Part shown: in pieces, positions 25,896-35,007 of the stretch
Layout of the letters: each line of letters begins with the position of its first letter
Position numbering within the stretch: position 1 is the stretch's first letter
Assembly (NCBI RefSeq): GCF_022662575.1
Contig: NZ_JALBFU010000001.1
Span: forward strand, 57,188-121,187
Length of the DNA stretch: 64,000 nucleotides
Direction: 5' to 3'
Source: Luteimonas aquatica
GTDB taxonomy: Bacteria > Pseudomonadota > Gammaproteobacteria > Xanthomonadales > Xanthomonadaceae
Position numbers and translations under genes: made by a program
Notes under the pieces: model-generated
The model's input: only the letters and a program-made list of their open reading frames with translations
Database searches by the model: none
What the model was told of the DNA's origin: nothing

Positions 25896-26588
25896 TCAGG
25901 ACAGTGCGGAACGGAACAGCGCCAGCGTGCGCGCGTGCGCCAGCTCGGCGCTGGCGGCATCGAAGACGCGGGGATCGACGTCGCGGTTGAAGCCGTGGCC
26001 GGCCGGATAGACGAAGACCTCGGCTTCGGGCTGCCGTTCGCGATGCCGGGCCACGTCCTGCGCCGGAATGGAATGGTCCTGCTCGCCGAAGTGGAACATC
26101 ATCGGCGCGCGCAGGGGTTCGTCGAGGAACTGCACGGTGCGCGCGCCGTAGTAGCTCACCGCCGGCAGGCCGAGGCGGGTGTTGGCCAGGTAGGCGAGGG
26201 TGCCGCCCCAGCAGAAGCCGACCGCGCCCACGCGCAGTCCCGCGTCCCCGGGCGTGGCCGACAGCGTGCGCAGGTGGTCGGCGGCGGCCGAGACGATGGC
26301 CAGCGCGCGGTCGAAGCCCAGCGCGCCGATCAGCTCGCGGCCGCGCCGGAAGCCGTCCTCGCCGTAGTCCAGCTCGAGGTCGCGTTCGATCGGGTCGAAG
26401 AAGGCCGGGGCGAGAGCCAGGAAACCGTCGTCGCGCGCGTAGGCCTCGGCCACCGCGCGGATGTGCGCGTTGACGCCGAAGATCTCCTGGATAACCACCA
26501 GCGCGCCGCGCGGGGGGCCGGCGGGCCTGGCCAGCCAGCCGCCGACGGGGCCGACGCCCTCGACCTGGATTTCGATCTTCTCGCCCAT
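25896..26588 (-). CDS. Dienelactone hydrolase family protein
   Basis: A 230-residue cytoplasmic alpha/beta hydrolase. The Cys nucleophile sits in VGFCWGGTLAY near residue 121, the Asp in GEQDHSIP and the His in AGHGFNRD, the full Cys-Asp-His triad of the family. An early VVIQEIFGVNAHIR is a family hallmark. ATG 26588 stands 8 nt after GAGG; a GTG at 26594 is an alternative. Activity on dienelactone itself is not implied, since many members act on other esters or lactones. It is cotranscribed with the HIT gene and divergent from rimO. Confidence 0.9.
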   Translation of the reverse strand: MGEKIEIQVEGVGPVGGWLARPAGPPRGALVVIQEIFGVNAHIRAVAEAYARDDGFLALAPAFFDPIERDLELDYGEDGFRRGRELIGALGFDRALAIVSAAADHLRTLSATPGDAGLRVGAVGFCWGGTLAYLANTRLGLPAVSYYGARTVQFLDEPLRAPMMFHFGEQDHSIPAQDVARHRERQPEAEVFVYPAGHGFNRDVDPRVFDAASAELAHARTLALFRSALS

Positions 26589-26643
26589 GTGCACGACCTC
26601 GACAAGCGGTGCGGCCGGATTCTAGCGGAGCGTCCGCGAAAAT

Positions 26644-26696
26644 CCCGTTGGCGCCGCCCGGCGCCGGACCCGTGGGCGCCGGGCCCGGGAAACGGG
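26644..26696. repeat. Nested inverted repeat in the dienelactone hydrolase-rimO spacer
   Basis: GCCCGGCGCC (26656-26665) pairs with GGCGCCGGGC (26675-26684), and outside it CCCGTT (26644-26649) pairs with AACGGG (26691-26696). The symmetric block lies between two divergent genes just upstream of the rimO promoter. It could be a shared operator or a cruciform. Confidence 0.5.
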
Positions 26697-26716
26697 GGCG
26701 GCCGGACGCCTGCCGC

Positions 26717-26722
26717 TATAAT
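26717..26722 (+). promoter_or_regulatory. Putative -10 box for rimO
   Basis: A perfect TATAAT stands 26 nt before the rimO ATG and predicts a leader of about 20 nt. No clear -35 box is seen in the GC-rich sequence upstream. Confidence 0.55.
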
Positions 26723-26748
26723 TCCGCCTCGCCAGACGACCAGTTCCC

Positions 26749-28101
26749 ATGTCACTAGCCAATCCCAAAGTCGGTTTCGTCAGCCTCGGCTGCCCCAAGG
26801 CCCTGGTCGACTCCGAGCGCATCCTCACCCAGCTGCGCGTGGAGGGCTACGACATCGTGCAGAGCTACGACGCGGCCGACGTGGTGGTGGTGAACACCTG
26901 CGGCTTCATCGACTCGGCGGTGACCGAGTCGCTGGACGCGATCGGCGAGGCGATGGCCGAGAACGGCAAGGTGATCGTCACCGGCTGCCTGGGCAAGCGC
27001 CAGGAGGTGATCCGCGAGGCGCATCCGGACGTGCTCTCGATCAGCGGCCCGCAGGACTACGGCAGCGTCATGGAGGCCGTGCATCGCGCCCTGCCGCCCA
27101 AGTACGACCCGTTCGTGGACCTGGTGCCGCGCCGTGCGGCCGAGGTCGACGAGGTCGGGGTCAAGCTCACCCCCAGGCATTACGCCTATCTGAAGATTTC
27201 CGAAGGCTGCAACCACCGCTGCACCTTCTGCATCATCCCCTCGATGCGCGGCGACCTGGTGTCGCGGCCGGTGGACGAGGTGCTGCGCGAGGCCGAGCGG
27301 CTGGTGCGCGGCGGGGTGCGCGAGCTGCTGGTGATCTCGCAGGACACCTCGGCCTATGGCGTCGACGTGAAGTACGCCGAGCGCGAGTGGCAGGGCAAGG
27401 CCTACCAGACGCGCATGCAGGCCCTGTGCGAGGGCCTGTCGGCGCTCGGCGCGTGGACGCGGCTGCATTACGTGTATCCCTATCCGCACGTGGACGGCAT
27501 CATTCCGCTGATGGCCGAGGGCAAGCTGCTGCCCTACCTGGACATCCCGTTCCAGCACGCCAGTCCGCGCGTGCTGCGGCTCATGAAGCGTCCGGGTGCG
27601 GTGGACAAGACGCTGGAGCGCATCCAGCGCTGGCGCGCGATCTGCCCGGAGCTCACCATTCGCTCGACCTTCATCGTCGGCTTCCCCGGCGAAACCGAGG
27701 CCGAATTCGAGGAACTGCTGGATTTCCTCGACGAGGCGCAGCTCGACCGCGTCGGCGCCTTCGCCTATTCGCCGGTGGAAGGCGCCCGGGCGAACGCGCT
27801 GCCCGATCCGGTGCCGGAGGACGTGAAGCAGGAACGCCTGGCGCGTTTCATGGAGCGGCAGGCCGAGATCAGCGCCGTGCGCCTGGAAGCCAAGGTCGGC
27901 ACGGTGCAGCGCTGCCTGGTGGACGCCATCGACGGCGATCTGGCGATCGCGCGCTCCAGCGCGGACGCGCCGGGGATCGACGGCGTGGTGCAGATCCAGA
28001 ACGGCGCCGAGGCGGGGCTCAAGCCCGGCGATTTCGCCGACGTGCTGGTGATGGGCAGCGACGAATACGATCTGTACGGCGAGGCGCAGGCCGCGTCGTG
28101 A
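26749..28101 (+). CDS. rimO: Ribosomal protein uS12 methylthiotransferase RimO
   Basis: Radical-SAM enzyme that adds a methylthio group to Asp88 of ribosomal protein S12. The 450-residue product has the N-terminal methylthiotransferase domain ([18 protein letters not shown], then NTCGF and GCLGKRQ carrying the second-cluster cysteines). The radical-SAM motif is [12 protein letters not shown] near residue 150, and a TRAM-like C-terminus follows. [12 protein letters not shown] separates it from the related MiaB. It is convergent with greB with only 7 bp between the stops. Confidence 0.96.
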   Translation: MSLANPKVGFVSLGCPKALVDSERILTQLRVEGYDIVQSYDAADVVVVNTCGFIDSAVTESLDAIGEAMAENGKVIVTGCLGKRQEVIREAHPDVLSISGPQDYGSVMEAVHRALPPKYDPFVDLVPRRAAEVDEVGVKLTPRHYAYLKISEGCNHRCTFCIIPSMRGDLVSRPVDEVLREAERLVRGGVRELLVISQDTSAYGVDVKYAEREWQGKAYQTRMQALCEGLSALGAWTRLHYVYPYPHVDGIIPLMAEGKLLPYLDIPFQHASPRVLRLMKRPGAVDKTLERIQRWRAICPELTIRSTFIVGFPGETEAEFEELLDFLDEAQLDRVGAFAYSPVEGARANALPDPVPEDVKQERLARFMERQAEISAVRLEAKVGTVQRCLVDAIDGDLAIARSSADAPGIDGVVQIQNGAEAGLKPGDFADVLVMGSDEYDLYGEAQAAS

Positions 28102-28108
28102 GCGGGCT

Positions 28109-28618
28109 TCAGCCGGCGGCGCCGTAGCGCACGTCGGTGATGCAGAAGCGGCGCGGGCCGCCGGGCAGCATCGCCTCGAATTCATCGTCGATGCGCTTTT
28201 TCAGCATCGCGCGCGCCAGCGGCGAGTCGATGCTGATCCAGCCGAGCCTGGCGTCGGTCTCGTCGGGGCCGACGATGCGGTAGCGGGTCAGTTCGCCGCT
28301 GGCCGCATCCTCAAGCTCCACGTCGGCGCCGAAGTACACCGCCTCGCGGTCTGTGGGCGGCGCGTCGACCACGCGCAGGCTCTCCAGGCGCTTGCTCAGG
28401 TAGCGCACGCGGCGGTCGATCTCGCCGAGCTGCTTCTTGCGGTAGGTGTATTCGGCGTTCTCGGAACGGTCGCCCTCGGCGGCGGCCGCAGCCAGCGCGC
28501 GCACCACCTCCGGGCGTTTCACCCGCCAGAGCTCGTCCAGTTCGGCTTTCAGGCGTGCATGGCCTTCCGGGGTGACCAGCGCGGTGCTTTTCTCGGCGGG
28601 CGGGCGCCAGCGGCCCAC
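28109..28618 (-). CDS. greB: Transcription elongation factor GreB
   Basis: Rescues backtracked RNA polymerase by stimulating transcript cleavage. The 169-residue protein begins with a basic leader ([20 protein letters not shown]) and an N-terminal coiled coil carrying the acidic tip GDRSENAEY near residue 49. The C-terminal FKBP-like domain contains [17 protein letters not shown]. The start is GTG immediately after the stop of the NlpE-like gene (TGA-GTG), so translation is probably coupled to it. Confidence 0.92.
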   Translation of the reverse strand: MGRWRPPAEKSTALVTPEGHARLKAELDELWRVKRPEVVRALAAAAAEGDRSENAEYTYRKKQLGEIDRRVRYLSKRLESLRVVDAPPTDREAVYFGADVELEDAASGELTRYRIVGPDETDARLGWISIDSPLARAMLKKRIDDEFEAMLPGGPRRFCITDVRYGAAG

Positions 28619-29143
28619 TCAGCCGGCGCTGCGCTTGAGGTTGTAGGGGAGGCTGCTCTCGATGGGCTTGCCTTCGATGTCGAGCTTGCGCAGTTCGTCC
28701 TTGCCGAGGATCTCGAACTGGCCGTCCTGCTCGTCCTTGCTGTTGGGATCGAGGCGGATGTGCTTGTTGGCGGCTTCCAGCGTCCAGGTGCCGTCGCTCT
28801 TGAGCGGTTCGGCCTTGCGCTCGAGATAGGTTTCCCGCAGGGCGTAGGTGCCGTCGGCCTTGAGCTCCAGGCGGGTGTCGATGCCCGGGCAGTCGGCGCA
28901 GGGCAGGGTGCCGGCGAATACGCCGGCGAAGCCCTTGACGTCGAAGTCCGCCGGCGGCGTCGCATGGTCCACTTCGGAGATCACGTCGGTCCTGTGCGCG
29001 TCCTCGGCTGCGGCGTTGGCATCGGCGGGCGCGGCCGCGGCATCGGCCGGCGGTGCGGCCGGCGCCTCGGCACCGTCGCGCTTGCACGCGGCGGTGGCGA
29101 CGAGCAGGGAACACAGGGCGATTGCGATCAGGGTGTGCTTCAT
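28619..29143 (-). CDS. NlpE N-terminal domain lipoprotein
   Basis: A 174-residue lipoprotein with lipobox VATAAC at residue 20 and an Ala/Pro-rich spacer (about 22-55). The conserved NlpE-N core has GTLPCADCPGIDTRLELKA (about residues 80-98, with the CxxC pair) and YALRETYLE. NlpE family members sense copper or surface stress and signal through Cpx in enterobacteria; whether this happens here is unknown. It lies directly upstream of greB in the same orientation. Confidence 0.82.
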   Translation of the reverse strand: MKHTLIAIALCSLLVATAACKRDGAEAPAAPPADAAAAPADANAAAEDAHRTDVISEVDHATPPADFDVKGFAGVFAGTLPCADCPGIDTRLELKADGTYALRETYLERKAEPLKSDGTWTLEAANKHIRLDPNSKDEQDGQFEILGKDELRKLDIEGKPIESSLPYNLKRSAG

Positions 29144-29177
29144 CGGGATGTTCCTGGGGATGTTCCGGGGTCGTGGG

Positions 29178-30725
29178 TCAGCGCTTGCCGCCGAAGATGC
29201 CGCCGAGGATGCCGCGCAGGATCTGCCGGCCGACCTGGCTGCCGACGGTGCGCGCGGTCTGCTTGGCCATGGTCTCGATCATGCCCTGGCGGCGCTTGGT
29301 GCCGAACACGGCGTCCTTCACCGCCTGGCCGATGCCGCCTTCGTCATGCGAGTCCTTCGCAGGAGCCCGCACATCCTTGTGCGGACTTTCCAATGCCGAT
29401 TCCTTGTTGCCGGCGTCGGCGCCGGCCACGCGCGCGGCCAGCTTCTCGGCCGCCGATTCGCGGTTCACGGTCTGGTCGTACTTGCCGCCGACCGGGCTGC
29501 CGGCCATCGTCTGCTTGCGCTCGGCCTCGGTGATCGCGCCCATGCGGCAGCGCGGCGGCGCGATCAGGGTCTTTTCCACCGGCATCGGCACGCCCTTGTC
29601 CTGCAGCGTGGAGACCAGGGCCTCGCCGGTGCCGAGCTGGCCGATGGTCTTGGCCACGTCCAGGTTGGGATTGGCCACGAAGGTCTCGGCGGCGGTCTTG
29701 ACCGCCTTCTGGTCGCGCGGGGTGAAGGCGCGCAGCGCGTGCTGCACGCGGTTGCCGAGCTGGCCGAGCACGTTGTCGGGCACGTCGTCGGGGAACTGCG
29801 AGCAGAAATACACGCCCACTCCCTTGGAGCGGATCAGCCGCACCACCTGTTCGATGCGCTGCTGCAGCGCGGCGGGCGCGTCGTCGAACAGCAGGTGGGC
29901 CTCGTCGAAGACGAACACCAGCTTGGGCTTGTCCAGGTCGCCCACTTCCGGCAGGTTCTCGAACAGTTCCGAGAGCAGCCACAGCAGGAAGCTGGAATAC
30001 AGGCGCGGCTTGAGCACCAGTTGGTCGGCGGCCAGGATGTTGACCACGCCGCGTCCGTCGGTGGTGGTGCGCATGATGTCGGCCAGCTCGAGCGCCGGCT
30101 CGCCGAAGAACAGGTTGCCACCCTGCTGCTCGATCTGCAGCAGCGCGCGCTGGATGGCGCCGATCGACTGCGTGCTGATCAGTCCGTACTTGGCGGAGAT
30201 GTCCTTGCGGTTCTCGCTGGCGTAGGCGAGCAGGGCGCGCAGGTCCTCCAGGTCGAGCAGCAGCAGGCCGTTGTCGTCGGCGAGCTTGAAGACGATCTCC
30301 AGCACCCCGGCCTGGGTGTCGTTCAGCTCCAGGATGCGCGCCAGCAGGGTCGGGCCGACCTCGCTGATGGTGCTGCGCACCGGGTGGCCGAGCTTGCCGT
30401 ACAGGTCCCAGAACACGACCGGGCTGGCTTCGTTCCTGTAGTCGGGGACGCCGATCTGCTTGAGCCGCTCCTGCAGCTTCTCGCTGTCGGTGCCGGCTGC
30501 GGCCAGGCCGGCGACGTCGCCCTTCACGTCGGCCATGAACACCGGCACGCCCAGGCGCGAGAAGCCCTCGGCGAGGGTCATCAGGGTGACGGTCTTGCCG
30601 GTGCCGGTGGCGCCGGCGACCAGGCCGTGGCGATTGCCGAATTTCGGCAGCAGGAACACCTGGCCACTGCTTTCCGGCAACGAGCTGGCGGTGGTCACCG
30701 CCTTGCCAACGAGAATGGGGTCCAT
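29178..30725 (-). CDS. HerA-like helicase / DUF853 ATPase
   Basis: A 515-residue cytoplasmic P-loop ATPase. Walker A is GATGTGKTVTL near residue 37 and Walker B is LVFVFDEAHLLFDD near residue 273. STQSIGAIQRALLQIEQQGG and FCSQFPDDVPDNVLGQLGNR (sensor-like region) match the DUF853 group of HerA/YjgR proteins. The C-terminus ends in a Gly-rich tail (GILGGIFGGKR). Its function is not established. ATG 30725 is preferred over the upstream 30773 because it begins the typical MDPILVGKA. It is 34 bp upstream of the NlpE-like gene. Confidence 0.88.
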   Translation of the reverse strand: MDPILVGKAVTTASSLPESSGQVFLLPKFGNRHGLVAGATGTGKTVTLMTLAEGFSRLGVPVFMADVKGDVAGLAAAGTDSEKLQERLKQIGVPDYRNEASPVVFWDLYGKLGHPVRSTISEVGPTLLARILELNDTQAGVLEIVFKLADDNGLLLLDLEDLRALLAYASENRKDISAKYGLISTQSIGAIQRALLQIEQQGGNLFFGEPALELADIMRTTTDGRGVVNILAADQLVLKPRLYSSFLLWLLSELFENLPEVGDLDKPKLVFVFDEAHLLFDDAPAALQQRIEQVVRLIRSKGVGVYFCSQFPDDVPDNVLGQLGNRVQHALRAFTPRDQKAVKTAAETFVANPNLDVAKTIGQLGTGEALVSTLQDKGVPMPVEKTLIAPPRCRMGAITEAERKQTMAGSPVGGKYDQTVNRESAAEKLAARVAGADAGNKESALESPHKDVRAPAKDSHDEGGIGQAVKDAVFGTKRRQGMIETMAKQTARTVGSQVGRQILRGILGGIFGGKR

Positions 30726-30880
30726 GGGGGCGCCTGTCGAAGGGGACGCCGATTCTATGCCATGGCCGCGCATGGCGCCGTACGGCGGCCGCCGCTCCGC
30801 TCGTGACGTGCTGCGGTTGCCGCATCGCGGGCAACGAGGCTACCCTCGCTACCCCCCTTTTTCGCCGCAGTTGCCGTCCG

Positions 30881-32494
30881 ATGCCCGTTGCCGCCAGTCT
30901 CCAAATGCGTTCCGCGCCGCTTTTCGCCGCCATCGCCCCGATCCTGATCCTGCTGGTCGCGCCGGCCGCGCAGGCGCTGTCCAAGCGCGACGCCGCCGGC
31001 GTCCAGGCGATCGACCAGCGCATGGCGGCGGCGGAGAAACGCTACCGGGACGCCCTGGTGAAGATCGGCAACAACGATCCGACCGGCGTGCCGGAAAGCA
31101 ACGCCGCGCTGGAGGACATGGAGGACGCGGTCGACGCCTGCGTGAAGCAGAAGGGCTGCCAGGTCGGGCAGCAGCTGGCCGCCTACAAGCGCCTGCTCAA
31201 GCTCAACGCCGACGCCGACGCCGCGCAGGCCGACAGCGACGACGACGACCCGATGAACCCGGACCCCGACCATGCCGGCGACGTCGGCCTGGCCGCCGAC
31301 GTGCCGGAGGCGGCGCGCGCGGCCAGCCTGCTCGACGACCGCAGCCACCGTTTCGACAAGATGGTGCAGTACAACCCGGCGGTGCAGGCCGGCATCCGCC
31401 GCTGGCTCACCGACATGCGCGGCTCGCTGATCCAGAGCTACGAGAACTACGCCTACATGCGCCAGCTGATGTGGCCGTCCTACGAGCGCGCCGGCCTGCC
31501 CGAGGCGCTGCTGTTCGGCATCATGGCCAAGGAATCCAACGGCAAGGTGCACGTCACCTCGCGCGCGGGCGCGGCCGGGCCGATGCAGTTCATGTACGCC
31601 ACCGGGCTGCGTTTCGGCCTGGGGCCGGACGCGACCGGCTTCGATACCCGCTACGACCCGCACGCCGCCGCCGAGGCGAGCGCGGCCTACCTCAACGAGC
31701 GCATGGGCGAGCTCAACCGCAGCATCGAGATGGCCCTGGCTGCCTACAACGGCGGCGAGGGGCGCGCGCTGCGCGTCTACAACGGCAGCGGCGGGCGCGG
31801 TTTCTGGGACGCGGACGTCTACAACCAGTTCCCGGCCGAGACCCGCGACTACGTGCCGATGGTGATCGCCGCGGCCTGGCTGTTCCTGCATCCGAAGAAG
31901 TACGGCCTGACCTTCCCGAAGGTGGAAACCAGGCCGGCGCAGCTGCGCCTGCAGCAGCCGTCCTCGATCTACGAGCTGACCATCTGCCTGGGCAACGCCG
32001 GCACCCGCGAGGGCTTCATGCGCGCGCTGCGCAACCTCAATCCGCGCTACCAGTCCGACAGCTGGCTGCCGGCGGGCACCAGCCTCAACGCGACCACGCA
32101 GATCGCCGGCCTGTACAGCCGCCACTGCATCAACGGCCCGCGCGCGCAGCTGGCCAAGCAGCTGGTGATGAGCGACCCCACCACCGCGATCGTGCGGACC
32201 GGACCGCTGACCACGCTGCCGGTGTCCCCGCCCGCGGGGCTGGTCGGCGCGCCCGCCGGCCCGGGGCCGGGCGCGGGCAGCGCCGTGGCCACGTCCGCGA
32301 TGCAGACGCCGGCCGCGCCGGCGCCGCGCAAGACGCCGCGCGAGCACCGTGTCGCGCGTGGAGACACCCTGGTCTCGATCGCGCAGCGCTATTCCTGCGA
32401 CACCAAGTCGCTGGCCAAGGCCAACGGCATCAAGGGGCCGCGCTACGCCGTGCACGCCGGGCAGCGCCTGACGCTCAGCGGCTGCAGGCAATAG
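30881..32494 (+). CDS. LysM-domain lytic murein transglycosylase (MltD-like)
   Basis: Exported enzyme that cleaves peptidoglycan glycan strands to 1,6-anhydro products. After a signal segment comes a Gln/Asp-rich region. The SLT domain contains LPEALLFGIMAKESNGKV (catalytic Glu near residue 220), AGAAGPMQFMYATGLRFG and ALAAYNGGEGRALRVY. A C-terminal LysM domain (HRVARGDTLVSIAQRYSCD) binds peptidoglycan. The start is uncertain: ATG 30881 or 30905 (MRSAPLF) both give signal peptides and neither has a clear Shine-Dalgarno sequence. It is followed after 1 bp by the YhhN gene. Confidence 0.88.
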   Translation: MPVAASLQMRSAPLFAAIAPILILLVAPAAQALSKRDAAGVQAIDQRMAAAEKRYRDALVKIGNNDPTGVPESNAALEDMEDAVDACVKQKGCQVGQQLAAYKRLLKLNADADAAQADSDDDDPMNPDPDHAGDVGLAADVPEAARAASLLDDRSHRFDKMVQYNPAVQAGIRRWLTDMRGSLIQSYENYAYMRQLMWPSYERAGLPEALLFGIMAKESNGKVHVTSRAGAAGPMQFMYATGLRFGLGPDATGFDTRYDPHAAAEASAAYLNERMGELNRSIEMALAAYNGGEGRALRVYNGSGGRGFWDADVYNQFPAETRDYVPMVIAAAWLFLHPKKYGLTFPKVETRPAQLRLQQPSSIYELTICLGNAGTREGFMRALRNLNPRYQSDSWLPAGTSLNATTQIAGLYSRHCINGPRAQLAKQLVMSDPTTAIVRTGPLTTLPVSPPAGLVGAPAGPGPGAGSAVATSAMQTPAAPAPRKTPREHRVARGDTLVSIAQRYSCDTKSLAKANGIKGPRYAVHAGQRLTLSGCRQ

Positions 32495-32495
32495 C

Positions 32496-33164
32496 ATGTC
32501 CGCGGCGGCGCTGCGCGCGTGGATCGCCGCGATCGCGCTGAGCGCGGCGCTGGCGATCGCCGGCGCCTACGCGCCGGGGGCGCACTGGCTGCACCTGCTG
32601 TGCAAGCCGCTGACCACGCTATTGATCGTGGCGCTGGCGCTGCGCCTGCCCGCGTCCGAAACGGGCTATCGGCGCGCGATCGTCGCCGGGCTGCTGCTGT
32701 CCACGCTCGGCGACGTGTTCCTGATGCTGGCCCCGCGCTGGTTCGTGCACGGGCTGGCTAGTTTTCTTCTCGCGCATCTGGCCTACCTGTTCGCCTTCAC
32801 GCGGTGCGCGCGCCTGGCCGCCGTGCCGTGGCCGTTCGCCGCCTACGCGTTGGTCGCCGGCGGCGTGCTGGCGATGCTCTGGCCCTCGCTGCCGGTGGCG
32901 CTGCGCGTGCCGGTGGTCGTGTACGTGGCGGTGCTGGCGGCGATGGCGGCGCAGGCGGCCGTCGTCTGGCGCGTGCGCGCCGAGGCCACCGCGGCATGGG
33001 GCGCGGCGGGTGGCGGCGTATTCGTGTTGTCCGATGCGGTGCTGGCCACCGATCGCTTCGCGATGCCGTTCGCCGCCGCCAGCCTGGTGGTGCTGGCGGC
33101 CTACTGGCTGGCGCAGACGATGATCGCGTTGTCCGTGGGCAAGGGGCCGGCGACGAACCCTTGA
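32496..33164 (+). CDS. YhhN family membrane protein (lysoplasmalogenase-like)
   Basis: A 222-residue polytopic inner-membrane protein with about seven hydrophobic segments. LLCKPLTTLLIV near residue 35, LLLSTLGDVFLML near residue 66, and VFVLSDAVLATDRF near residue 175 are the conserved polar sites of the YhhN/TMEM86 family. Eukaryotic and some bacterial members hydrolyse the vinyl-ether bond of lysoplasmalogens; the substrate here is not known. It starts 1 bp after the transglycosylase stop, so it is an operon partner. Confidence 0.88.
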   Translation: MSAAALRAWIAAIALSAALAIAGAYAPGAHWLHLLCKPLTTLLIVALALRLPASETGYRRAIVAGLLLSTLGDVFLMLAPRWFVHGLASFLLAHLAYLFAFTRCARLAAVPWPFAAYALVAGGVLAMLWPSLPVALRVPVVVYVAVLAAMAAQAAVVWRVRAEATAAWGAAGGGVFVLSDAVLATDRFAMPFAAASLVVLAAYWLAQTMIALSVGKGPATNP

Positions 33165-33225
33165 TTTTCTTGGGACGGTTGCCGTCGAATCACTCGCGCA
33201 GAACAACCATAGTCACCGTCACCGC

Positions 33226-33345
33226 GATGGATGGCGAGGACTATGCCTGCCAGACGCGCCAGGGGGACGATGAGTTCACCGTGCCGGCCAAGGCCAAGCT
33301 GAAGGTGTCGATGGGCTTCGACTGCGCGGACAGCCCATCCCGCGG
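33226..33345 (+). pseudogene. Possible gene remnant between the YhhN gene and psd
   Basis: The frame from ATG 33226 encodes MDGEDYACQTRQGDDEF, TVPAKAKLKVSMGFDC and ADSPS, with strong G/C bias at third positions, like the coding genes here. Downstream it runs into the antisense of psd without its own stop, and upstream it reads into sequence of lower GC (33165-33215). A degraded C-terminal fragment of an unrecognised gene fits; chance is not excluded. No other gene lies in the 212-bp spacer. Confidence 0.3.
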
Positions 33346-33376
33346 CGAAGTGAGCCGCCCAGGCCGGACAGCGCGC

Positions 33377-34222
33377 TCAGCCGACGCGCGTCGCCAGGCG
33401 CTGCCCGAGCCTGACCGGCGATTCCGCGGCCAGCGAGGAGGCCAGTTCGGCCGTGCCGGCGGGCAGCAGCACGATCACCGTGCTGCCGTAGTTGAAGCGC
33501 GCCATTTCCTCGAAGCGGTCGAGGACGATGCTCTGCCGGCGGTAATCCTTGCGCGTCACGGCATCGGCGTAGCGGGGAATCTCCACGCCGCTCCACACCG
33601 TTTCCACGCCGGAGACGAGCAGGGCGCCGACCATCACCACCGCCATCGGGCCGAAGTCGGTCTCGAAATGGCAGACCAGGCGCTCGTTGCGCGCGAACAG
33701 GCGCGGCACGTTGCGTACCGCGTCGGTGCCGACGCTGAACAGGCGGCCGGGAACATGCACGGTCTCCAGCAGCCGGCCGCGCCAGGGCATGTGCACGCGA
33801 TGGTAGTCGCGCGGCGACAGGTACACGGTGGCGAACAGGCCGTTGGCGAAGGGCGCGGCGCCGGTGGCATCGCCGAGCAGCTCCGTCGCGGTGAAGGACT
33901 GCCCCTTGGCCTGGAAGATGCGATCGCCCTCGATCGCGCCGCACTGGCTGATGTGGCCGTCGGCTGGCATCAGCAGTGCGCGCGGATCGGCGTCGGGCAC
34001 GCGCGCACCGGTCTTCAGGGCACGGGTGAAGAAGGCATTGAAGCTCGGATAGGCGCGCGGATCGGGTTCGGCCGCCTCGGACAGGTCGACGCCGAAGCGG
34101 CGCGTCACCGTGTCGATCAGCCATTGCTTGAGCCCGGGGCTGCGCGAATACGCCAGGCGGCGGGCCAGCGAGGACAGCAGGCGGTGGGGCAGGACGTAGG
34201 TGAGCGTGGTGACCAGGCTCAT
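33377..34222 (-). CDS. psd: Phosphatidylserine decarboxylase proenzyme
   Basis: Inner-membrane enzyme that makes phosphatidylethanolamine. The 281-residue proenzyme has [10 protein letters not shown] near residue 85 and [12 protein letters not shown] near residue 140, which supply the Asp-His residues for self-cleavage. The maturation site is [12 protein letters not shown] near residue 250, where cleavage at Gly-Ser forms the pyruvoyl group. The start ATG overlaps the stop of the upstream SCO gene by 4 nt (ATGA), so they are cotranslated. Confidence 0.95.
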   Translation of the reverse strand: MSLVTTLTYVLPHRLLSSLARRLAYSRSPGLKQWLIDTVTRRFGVDLSEAAEPDPRAYPSFNAFFTRALKTGARVPDADPRALLMPADGHISQCGAIEGDRIFQAKGQSFTATELLGDATGAAPFANGLFATVYLSPRDYHRVHMPWRGRLLETVHVPGRLFSVGTDAVRNVPRLFARNERLVCHFETDFGPMAVVMVGALLVSGVETVWSGVEIPRYADAVTRKDYRRQSIVLDRFEEMARFNYGSTVIVLLPAGTAELASSLAAESPVRLGQRLATRVG

Positions 34223-34863
34223 CGAGCCGGTGCCTTGCTCAGCGCGAGCAGGTCGGCGGCGATGGCCTTGGGCTGCAGCGGCGGCTGGATCACGCCGGCC
34301 ATGCGGCCCTGCGGGTCGAGCAGGGCGATGGTGGCCGAATGGTCGATGGTGTACTGGTCGGCCGGCGCGCCGGCGGGCGCCGGCACCTTGGCGAACACCA
34401 GCGACAGCGAGCGGGCGAAGTTTTCCAGCGCCGGAATGTCGGCGGTGGCCGCCAGCGTGTCGCGGTGGAAGGCGTGGGCGTACTCGCCGATGCGGTCCGG
34501 CGTGTCGCGCTCGGGATCGGCGGAGACGAACAGCACCCGCGGACGGGTGGATTCGGGCAGCGCTTCCCACTGCTTCTGCGCCTGCGCCAGCTCGGTCAGC
34601 GTGGTCGGGCAGACGTCCGGGCAGAAGGTGAAGCCGAGGAATACCAGGGTCCAGTGCCCCTTCAGCTCGCCCGGCACCAGCTGCGTGCCGTCGGATTGCT
34701 GCAGGGCATAGGCCGGCAGCACGCGCGGCTGCGGGAACAGCTTGACCGTCTGCAACTGCGGGCCGGCGGGCGCGCGGGCGCCGAAGAACTTCTGTGATAC
34801 CAACAGCCCCAGGCCGGCGGCGAGGGCGACGATCAGGACTAGGGCGATGGGGCGATTGAACAT
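34219..34863 (-). CDS. SCO1/SenC family copper chaperone
   Basis: Membrane-anchored thioredoxin-fold protein that helps assemble the CuA centre of cytochrome oxidase. The 214-residue product has one N-terminal transmembrane helix (about residues 5-25). The copper-binding pair is in [12 protein letters not shown] near residue 83 and the third ligand His is in [13 protein letters not shown] near residue 175. It is cotranslated with psd, a pairing that may simply reflect compact gene order. A 144-bp spacer separates it from the divergent prmB. Confidence 0.92.
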   Translation of the reverse strand: MFNRPIALVLIVALAAGLGLLVSQKFFGARAPAGPQLQTVKLFPQPRVLPAYALQQSDGTQLVPGELKGHWTLVFLGFTFCPDVCPTTLTELAQAQKQWEALPESTRPRVLFVSADPERDTPDRIGEYAHAFHRDTLAATADIPALENFARSLSLVFAKVPAPAGAPADQYTIDHSATIALLDPQGRMAGVIQPPLQPKAIAADLLALSKAPAR

Positions 34864-34961
34864 GGGCGCGGGAGGCGGGCGTGCGGAGCGGCTGCTCGGA
34901 GGCGGCCATGATACGCGCATGGGTCCGCAGGCCCGCGCCGCCGCGGATTTTGGCCTTCCCT

Positions 34962-34967
34962 TATACT
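34962..34967 (+). promoter_or_regulatory. Putative -10 box for prmB
   Basis: TATACT lies 40 nt before the prmB ATG. No good -35 box is visible. Confidence 0.4.
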
Positions 34968-35007
34968 TCCCGGCCCGGCGCAGACGCCGAAACCGCCGCG
35001 CGCGGCC

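Noticed and set aside
22353-28127. A plus-strand open frame of about 1900 codons across the second TonB receptor, HIT and rimO
   Set aside because: It is antisense to well-supported genes and frame-shifted over rimO; low-complexity composition, no recognisable domain.
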